Of a DNA stretch of 5,746 nt, positions 5,661 to 5,746 are shown piece by piece (positions within the stretch are counted from its first letter, which is position 1; each line of letters starts with the position of its first letter). The position numbers and the translations under genes are program-made. The notes below the pieces were generated by a model. That model was not told the origin of the DNA and did not search any database. It saw only the letters and a program-made list of their open reading frames with translations. This DNA is from Prevotellaceae bacterium UBA3646 (lineage in GTDB: Bacteria; Bacteroidota; Bacteroidia; Bacteroidales; Bacteroidaceae). Location of the stretch: positions 1-5,746 of the forward strand of contig DFKL01000168.1 of NCBI GenBank assembly GCA_002373535.1. Reading direction: 5' to 3'.

Positions 5661-5746
5661 TTACTTCTTGTTCAGATACAAGTCTGCCTGAACGGCACAG
5701 GCTACCGTACAACCTACCATAGGGTTGTTTCCGATACCCAGGAAGC
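5661..5746 (-). CDS. C-terminal fragment, probably GGGtGRT family protein
   Basis: The minus strand reads 27 codons and a TAA stop at 5663-5661; the gene is cut by the right edge. The peptide begins FLGIGNNPMVGCTVACAV (first 18 residues) and ends in QADLYLNKK. GxGNNPMVG followed by an alternating V/A/C stretch is what I recall of the C-terminus of the GGGtGRT proteins (PF14057), cytoplasmic proteins of about 330 aa and unknown function common in anaerobic Bacteroidetes and Firmicutes. The catalytic or signature region that names the family would be outside the window, so the call rests on this tail only. It converges on the esterase unit, with 104 nt and a terminator between them. Confidence 0.55.
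   Translation of the reverse strand, partial: FLGIGNNPMVGCTVACAVQADLYLNKK

Noticed and set aside
1..5746. Search by eye for CRISPR repeats, insertion sequence ends, tRNA genes, phage or defence genes
   Set aside because: No regularly spaced repeats, transposase, cloverleaf or defence-type domains were seen; the gene content is housekeeping and tightly packed.

Overview
This window looks like an ordinary chromosomal segment from a member of the Bacteroidales (Bacteroides/Prevotella-like). Three things point there. Promoter elements match the Bacteroidetes sigma consensus (TTTG, about 20 nt, TAnnTTTG), with A/T-rich leaders and no clear Shine-Dalgarno. The first residues of a ribosomal protein L28 gene read MSKICQIT. 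The protein repertoire (NhaC-type antiporter, DUF3298 lipoprotein, TrmN6, and a C-terminus resembling the GGGtGRT family) also fits. These lineage statements rest on recollection of the families, not on a search.

Layout. Positions 1-23 (minus) hold the first eight codons of rpmB (L28), with a well-formed promoter at 76-107. Positions 172-2050 (minus) hold a two-gene unit, map (methionine aminopeptidase) then tsaD (tRNA t6A37 synthesis), joined by TGA-A-ATG. Positions 2051-2140 form a compact divergent promoter region. Positions 2141-5556 (plus) hold a tightly packed four-gene unit: a short NhaC-type antiporter, a DUF3298/RsiV-like lipoprotein overlapping it by 4 nt, a TrmN6-like tRNA methyltransferase, and a cytoplasmic esterase. 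A hairpin terminator follows at 5599-5640. Positions 5661-5746 (minus) hold the last 27 codons of a convergent gene, probably the GGGtGRT protein.

How the genes relate. The minus-strand unit is protein and translation housekeeping: N-terminal Met removal, t6A37, and L28 beyond it. The plus unit mixes ion transport, an envelope lipoprotein, modification of A37 in tRNA1(Val) and an esterase of unknown substrate. Two enzymes acting on tRNA position 37 therefore lie in divergent neighbouring units, which may be coincidence. I see no mobile element, CRISPR array, tRNA or rRNA gene, phage gene or defence system.

The points most worth a second look are modest: an NhaC family protein that appears to lack the usual N-terminal membrane segments and has a nearly leaderless start; the antiporter-lipoprotein overlap; and the non-ATG starts of map and trmN6. 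I found no convincing new biological system.
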